Source: Anaerolineae bacterium (GTDB lineage Bacteria; Chloroflexota; Anaerolineae; Aggregatilineales; Phototrophicaceae). From it: a DNA stretch of 64,000 nucleotides. The stretch spans positions 81,937-145,936 of the forward strand of contig JALHNT010000016.1 in assembly GCA_022843385.1 (NCBI GenBank). Reading direction: 5' to 3'. Position 1 is the stretch's first letter. Each line of letters begins with the position of its first letter. Positions 60,125-64,000 of this stretch are shown here, piece after piece. The notes under the pieces were generated by a model. The model had not been told where the DNA came from, ran no database searches, and worked only from the letters and a program-made list of their open reading frames with translations. A program made the translations under genes and the position numbers.

Positions 60125-62280
60125 AACTGAGGATTTTCTTTGTCTGGTGTTGTTTGCTGATGATGTCGTCGGTTCTGGCACAGGATAACAGCGGTGCTGG
60201 ACAAATTGTGATTATCGACCAGCCATCGGCTGACAATGATGCGGTTACGGTTTCATTTGTAGCACGGCAGGCTAACGGATTGGCTATTCCCAATGTTACG
60301 ACCGGAAGCCTTACTCTGGATGAACCGGCTGATGATATCACCCTGGAAACACAGTCGCGGTTGCCTGTGGCGCTGGCAATCATCGTTGATCTGAGTCAGG
60401 GGAGTGATGCTGATCTGATTCAGAATACCCTACGAGCCTATTTCAGCAGTAATCCAGCAGATGGGAGCAGTGCCTATTATCGTGCAGATGATCAGGTCAC
60501 GCTCTATATTCTGGATGGTAGTACCGATGTTCCGCGGGAAGTAGTTGTCACGTCGAGCCTGGATGTGAATGCAGTGATTGACGATCTGCGCCCATCCAAT
60601 CGATTCTATTCCATTGTGCCCTCCTTCAGCCTCAGTCTTGAGAAGCTGGTATCACTGCGTTCCCCAGTGCTGGCGGCACAGGCGCTCTATATTGGGTCAT
60701 TTCTGAGTGATCGTCGGGAAGAGAATGCTTCGTCTGTATTTGCCAGCCAGGGTATCCCACTGTATGTTGTCCAGTCGCATCGCTTTCGCTCCTCGGCAAC
60801 GCGCCTGATGCAATCACTCGCGCGTGCGGGTGGAGGCCTGTTTGCTGATAATCAGGACGGAAGCTCGGTTCTTGCCGATCAAGGCTTCAAAGCGGTCAAT
60901 CTGGTGAAAGTCATCTATGACACCATCGCTAATGGCCGACTGGTGTATACCCTGCGCTATCGTTCACGTAGCGACAGCTTTCAGGCCACGCGCACCGTTC
61001 TAATCAGCCTGACTTCATCGCCCGGCAATACGATCAGTACACGGTTTGAGTACACCCGCACCTTCATCAATCCTGAGATCACGATTTCCAGCGACAACCT
61101 CAATATCGTGCGCGTCTCCAGCCGTGGTGATGGCGATGTTCAATTTAATGTGGCTGAACATCAACTTCGTGTCCGTGTGACTTTTCCTGATGATGTTCAG
61201 CGTCCGCTGCAATTGCTGCGCCTCGAAGTGAAAGATTCCGTCAGCGACAGCACCTATGTTTCGACTGATGTACCGGTAGGGGAAGGTTTGGCCTCCGACT
61301 ATCTCATCACCTGGTCGCTCAATGCGTTTAGTGTTCCCGGGACCGTAACCCGGGTTAAGCTGGTTGTCACCGCGGTTGATCAGATTGGATTAACTGGCAG
61401 TGCGACGGAAGAAACCACGATCAGCGTCACATCGTTGCCGCCTCTCCCCACACCTATTCCCAGCCTGACGCCGCTACCCACTGCCACCGCTGCGCCAGCC
61501 GACTTAATGGCCGCTTTTTCACAGGCCGATGGTGGTGCAAGTCTGACATTGTTGGGTGCAGCCATTGGTCTACTCTTGCTGCTGTCGCTCATCATCGTTG
61601 TGTTGCAGCTTATCCGCACACGGCGCGATTATGATGCCCAGATGCGCGCCCTGGAAGATGCCCGGTTGAGCAGAGAGGAACTTCAGCAAACGCTGCAATC
61701 TCGTGAGCAGGAGTTGGCAGAGACATCGGCCAAAGTGGAAGCCGTAGAAGCCCAGAAGCGAGCGGTTGAGACTGAAGACGGACGAACCATTTATGGGCGG
61801 CTAATCGCAGTTGAGGGATTAGGCACGATTGATGAGATTCAACTCGACAATGAGAAATTCACTATCGGCAGGCGCTTAGAGAGTGGATGTAACTTTGCAA
61901 TTGATGTGCCGTTCATCAGCCCACGCCACTGCACCATTACCCATGAAAAAGGGATGTTCAGCATCCGTGACCATAATTCCAAGAATGGGGTGTGGGTTAA
62001 CGGAGATCGGATTTCCCGCGAGCGCGATGTAATCGTGCCCATTGGATCTGAAATCAATATCACCAAGAATATCAAGTTTGAGCTATGGGATCCGTTTACC
62101 GAAGTCAATGTTGAGCAGAAGCGAGCAGACAGCCGAACTGGGGAGTCACATGTGTCGTCGGCTGGTCGCAAGTCCACTCAGATCAATACCAGCATGGGTG
62201 ACTTGGCCTTCAAGCCATTACCGGGAATCGCCTATGCTGATGATCGTGAGCAACTGCCGGACGATTTTAGTCCAGTCTAA
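60121..62280 (+). CDS. VWA-like exported domain, membrane helix, coiled coil and FHA protein (second copy)
   Basis: 719 residues, start coupled to the kinase stop by ATGA. A signal peptide (MKLRIFFVWCCLLMMSS) is followed by a VWA-like domain (about 80-270) whose first strand reads AIIVDLSQGSD, where the metal-site motif is only partly kept. A beta region and a short TP-rich stretch lead to a membrane helix at about 475-500. A cytosolic coiled coil (about 503-550; REELQQTLQSREQELAETSA) and a C-terminal FHA domain (about 574-657) follow, with FTIGRRLESGCNFAI (Arg), FISPRHCTI (Ser, His) and HNSKNGVWVNGDRI (Asn). It has the same architecture as the 34028 product. Coupling to the kinase suggests it is a substrate or co-receptor. 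Confidence 0.85.
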   Translation: MKLRIFFVWCCLLMMSSVLAQDNSGAGQIVIIDQPSADNDAVTVSFVARQANGLAIPNVTTGSLTLDEPADDITLETQSRLPVALAIIVDLSQGSDADLIQNTLRAYFSSNPADGSSAYYRADDQVTLYILDGSTDVPREVVVTSSLDVNAVIDDLRPSNRFYSIVPSFSLSLEKLVSLRSPVLAAQALYIGSFLSDRREENASSVFASQGIPLYVVQSHRFRSSATRLMQSLARAGGGLFADNQDGSSVLADQGFKAVNLVKVIYDTIANGRLVYTLRYRSRSDSFQATRTVLISLTSSPGNTISTRFEYTRTFINPEITISSDNLNIVRVSSRGDGDVQFNVAEHQLRVRVTFPDDVQRPLQLLRLEVKDSVSDSTYVSTDVPVGEGLASDYLITWSLNAFSVPGTVTRVKLVVTAVDQIGLTGSATEETTISVTSLPPLPTPIPSLTPLPTATAAPADLMAAFSQADGGASLTLLGAAIGLLLLLSLIIVVLQLIRTRRDYDAQMRALEDARLSREELQQTLQSREQELAETSAKVEAVEAQKRAVETEDGRTIYGRLIAVEGLGTIDEIQLDNEKFTIGRRLESGCNFAIDVPFISPRHCTITHEKGMFSIRDHNSKNGVWVNGDRISRERDVIVPIGSEINITKNIKFELWDPFTEVNVEQKRADSRTGESHVSSAGRKSTQINTSMGDLAFKPLPGIAYADDREQLPDDFSPV

Positions 62281-62298
62281 TGCATGATTGATGGATTG

Positions 62299-62312
62299 TT
62301 GACAAATTGTCA
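62299..62312. promoter_or_regulatory. Palindromic operator-like site overlapping a TTGACA box
   Basis: TGACAAATTGTCA (62300-62312) is a palindrome with perfect 6-base half-sites around a central A. It overlaps a TTGACA at 62299, in the 122-base gap before the second phosphatase gene. No -10 at standard spacing from that TTGACA is seen; an extended -10, TGCTATGAT (62351-62359), lies further down with a TTGAAT at 62328. It is plausibly a repressor site for the phosphatase gene. Confidence 0.4.
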
Positions 62313-62402
62313 TAGAATGTAAATGGGTTGAATGGTATGGGGAGATTTTCTGCTATGATGACAATTGAAACACTAGCCTTTCTGATGATGGGTTAAACCG
62401 GT

Positions 62403-64000
62403 ATGCAACAACTGGCAGCATTTTCAGACCGGGATATTGCTACCCGTGACCGCTTGGAAGACTACGCTGCTGACGGGGTTGTCACAACTGCGGGTGGATT
62501 ACAACTGCAATTGGCGATGGTTTGTGATGGCGCTGGTGGCGGTGAGGCTGGTGAACAAGCCGCGCGTCTGACTTCTCGCAGCATTTTTGAGTTCATCCAG
62601 GTTTCGGAAGAAGAGAGTGTTCCGAAGCTGCTGGTCAAAGCAGTTGAACATGCCAATCGAATCGTCTATCAGGAGCTGCGTGGTGCAGGTTCCAGCACAC
62701 TGGCGCTGATTGCTGTCCATTTGAATGACGGTTCGACTTACGGTCGCATGTATACCGCGAATGTGGGTAACAGCCGCGTCTATCTGATGCGTGACAAGCA
62801 GTTGGTTCGCCTGAATATTGATCATACCTTAGCAAATGAATATGTCTATGCCGGGCAGATGTCTCCTGAAGAAGCCCGCAATCTTTCGAATGCAAATTAT
62901 GTGACACGCGTGATCGGTGTTGGGCCAGAGGTTGTTGTTGATATTGGCTTCTACGCCGAGCGTGGCAAAGTTTTTGTCAACAGCAAGCGCGCCTTCAATC
63001 TGGGACGTTCTGGACTGTTGCTGCGCGAAGGGGATACCGTCTTCGCCGCCAGCGATGGTGCTTTTGCAAAGACTGAGGATGGCGGTCCAGCGCTGCGCGA
63101 TGAAGAAATGCTGCTTCATTCGCTGGATGATGATGTTGAACGAGCGACCCGTACTCTGCTAAAGTACGCCGGCGATCGCCGCCCCAATGACAACACGGCA
63201 CTATCTGTGCTGTTCGTTCCGTCAGGTAAACGAAAGCTCGTGCGCCCGGTTGGCACGGGTCTGTCGCCTCGGCAGCGAGCGGCGGCGGCGGGTGCGGCGG
63301 TCCTGAGCCTGGTCGTGATCATCGCAGCACTAGCGACGGCGGTAGGATCGGGCCAGCAGCTTGGTTCCTCATTTGCCACCTTGACTCAGGTTGCAATCGC
63401 GCTTGATACAGCCAATGCCCCGCCGCCAACCACCACACCGATTTCAGGTGATGTGGGGCAGGTAGGCGTTCGTTATTTCCTCGGTGGGCGCTCCGATAGG
63501 GTAAAGACCAGCGACTCTTTATTGCCGGCTGCGGAACCCGAGATCAATTATCTCGATCTACTCGGCAATCGTGCTTACGAAAATCCTGATCAAAACCCGA
63601 TCGTTTCGCTGAATGCCTTTTTCCAGCCCTTGACCTCATTGGTGCTGCGGCGAGTGGATGATCTGCCACAGGAACAGGCGGCAGATTTCCTGCTGGGCAG
63701 GCAATATACATCGGATGGGCCGGGTGGGGATGTGTATATCAACACGGGTGATTACCACAATGGTGGGGTTTTCGTTCTGATGGAACAGAATCCTGAAATT
63801 GTTTTCAGTGGCAAGAGCGAAGCGGATGGTGCAACACTGTGTATGGCAGCAAAGCAGCTGCCGAAGAACCCCAATGATCCGAGTGATACAGATGAGGTGG
63901 CGCTGACCTGTTTCAATGGGGACAACAACGACTGTTCTTATCAGTTCCCCGGACAGGAACCAACCTTCATGCCGGTCGGTCGGCGGGTAAGACTGGACAT
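62403..64000 (+). CDS. PP2C-type Ser/Thr phosphatase with membrane helix (3' end outside window)
   Basis: The frame runs open to the last base, so at least 532 residues with the end missing. The PP2C core (about 1-275) shows LAMVCDGAGGGEAGEQAA, GSSTLALIAVHL, YTANVGNSRVYLMR, VFAASDGAF and RPNDNTALSVLF. The usual N-terminal R-x-x-N-x-D motif is altered (YAADGVV), while the other acidic residues for the metal pair are kept. One membrane helix lies at about 295-318, after which an external region begins with a Pro-rich linker and continues into a beta-rich domain. This is the second PP2C of the locus and differs from the 32217 product in lacking the FHA-like head. It likely opposes the 53765 kinase. 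No clear ribosome site precedes ATG 62403. Confidence 0.83.
   Translation, partial: MQQLAAFSDRDIATRDRLEDYAADGVVTTAGGLQLQLAMVCDGAGGGEAGEQAARLTSRSIFEFIQVSEEESVPKLLVKAVEHANRIVYQELRGAGSSTLALIAVHLNDGSTYGRMYTANVGNSRVYLMRDKQLVRLNIDHTLANEYVYAGQMSPEEARNLSNANYVTRVIGVGPEVVVDIGFYAERGKVFVNSKRAFNLGRSGLLLREGDTVFAASDGAFAKTEDGGPALRDEEMLLHSLDDDVERATRTLLKYAGDRRPNDNTALSVLFVPSGKRKLVRPVGTGLSPRQRAAAAGAAVLSLVVIIAALATAVGSGQQLGSSFATLTQVAIALDTANAPPPTTTPISGDVGQVGVRYFLGGRSDRVKTSDSLLPAAEPEINYLDLLGNRAYENPDQNPIVSLNAFFQPLTSLVLRRVDDLPQEQAADFLLGRQYTSDGPGGDVYINTGDYHNGGVFVLMEQNPEIVFSGKSEADGATLCMAAKQLPKNPNDPSDTDEVALTCFNGDNNDCSYQFPGQEPTFMPVGRRVRLD

Noticed and set aside
1..64000. tRNA, rRNA, riboswitch or replication-origin features
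   Set aside because: Nothing with cloverleaf, rRNA core or recognisable riboswitch sequence was seen by eye; a covariance-model search would be decisive, and a significant hit would overturn this.

Overview
The window looks like chromosome from a bacterium of the phylum Chloroflexota (Anaerolineae-like). This is an inference from style, not a marker gene: moderate GC, Thr/Pro-rich exported linkers, large cyclase-ATPase-TPR regulators, Ser/Thr kinases carrying extracellular domains, and dispersed hairpin repeats between genes. No rRNA, tRNA, CRISPR array, transposase or integrase was recognised.

Layout. (1) 1-5.4 kb: pentose metabolism, with the 3' end of one FGGY sugar kinase, RpiB-type isomerase, a SorC-family regulator, a secreted protein of unknown function on the other strand, a complete xylulokinase and a small 2TM protein. 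(2) 5.4-9.8 kb: repeat-rich spacers around a double 3-dmu-9_3-mt (PhnB-like) protein, a type I phosphodiesterase-like enzyme and a secreted protein of unknown function. (3) 9.8-22.7 kb: signalling, with a cyclase/AAA/TPR giant, a single-domain receiver, a transmembrane HAMP-PAS histidine kinase, a PA14/DUF11 surface protein, a receiver-kinase hybrid and a GAF-PAS histidine kinase. (4) 22.6-31.2 kb, minus strand: a type VII (ESX/Ess-like) secretion locus, with an FHA membrane protein, a Ser/Thr kinase with a C-terminal membrane anchor, two WXG100-size proteins, a three-ATPase EccC/EssC motor, a single-pass membrane protein and a helical-CHAP fusion that is probably a secreted peptidoglycan hydrolase. 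(5) 31.2-32.2 kb: a non-coding, repeat-derived divergent spacer. (6) 32.2-37.4 kb, plus strand: a PP2C phosphatase, a VWA-TM-FHA protein and a YukD-like/FHA-like protein. (7) 37.5-53.6 kb: an extracellular contractile injection system (eCIS, Afp/PVC/MAC-like) with AAA+ ATPase, DUF4255 terminator, sheath, two tubes, a tail assembly protein with a probable -1 frameshift extension, Afp6-like proteins, LysM adaptor, VgrG-like spike, gp25, baseplate J, an FHA-fused tail protein I and a DUF4157 protein. (8) 53.7-64 kb: a 2119-residue kinase/FHA/pseudokinase/glycoside-hydrolase receptor, a second VWA-TM-FHA protein and a second PP2C phosphatase that runs off the window.

How the parts fit. The type VII-like locus and the eCIS are head-to-head neighbours. 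Both are embedded in one phospho-signalling kit: two kinase genes, two PP2C phosphatases and about ten FHA or FHA-like domains. One canonical FHA domain is fused directly to an eCIS baseplate subunit. The simplest reading is an injection apparatus whose assembly or firing is gated by Thr phosphorylation sensed outside the cell, co-regulated with or sharing regulators with a type VII secretion motor. This is inference; the domain calls and gene order are what the sequence shows.
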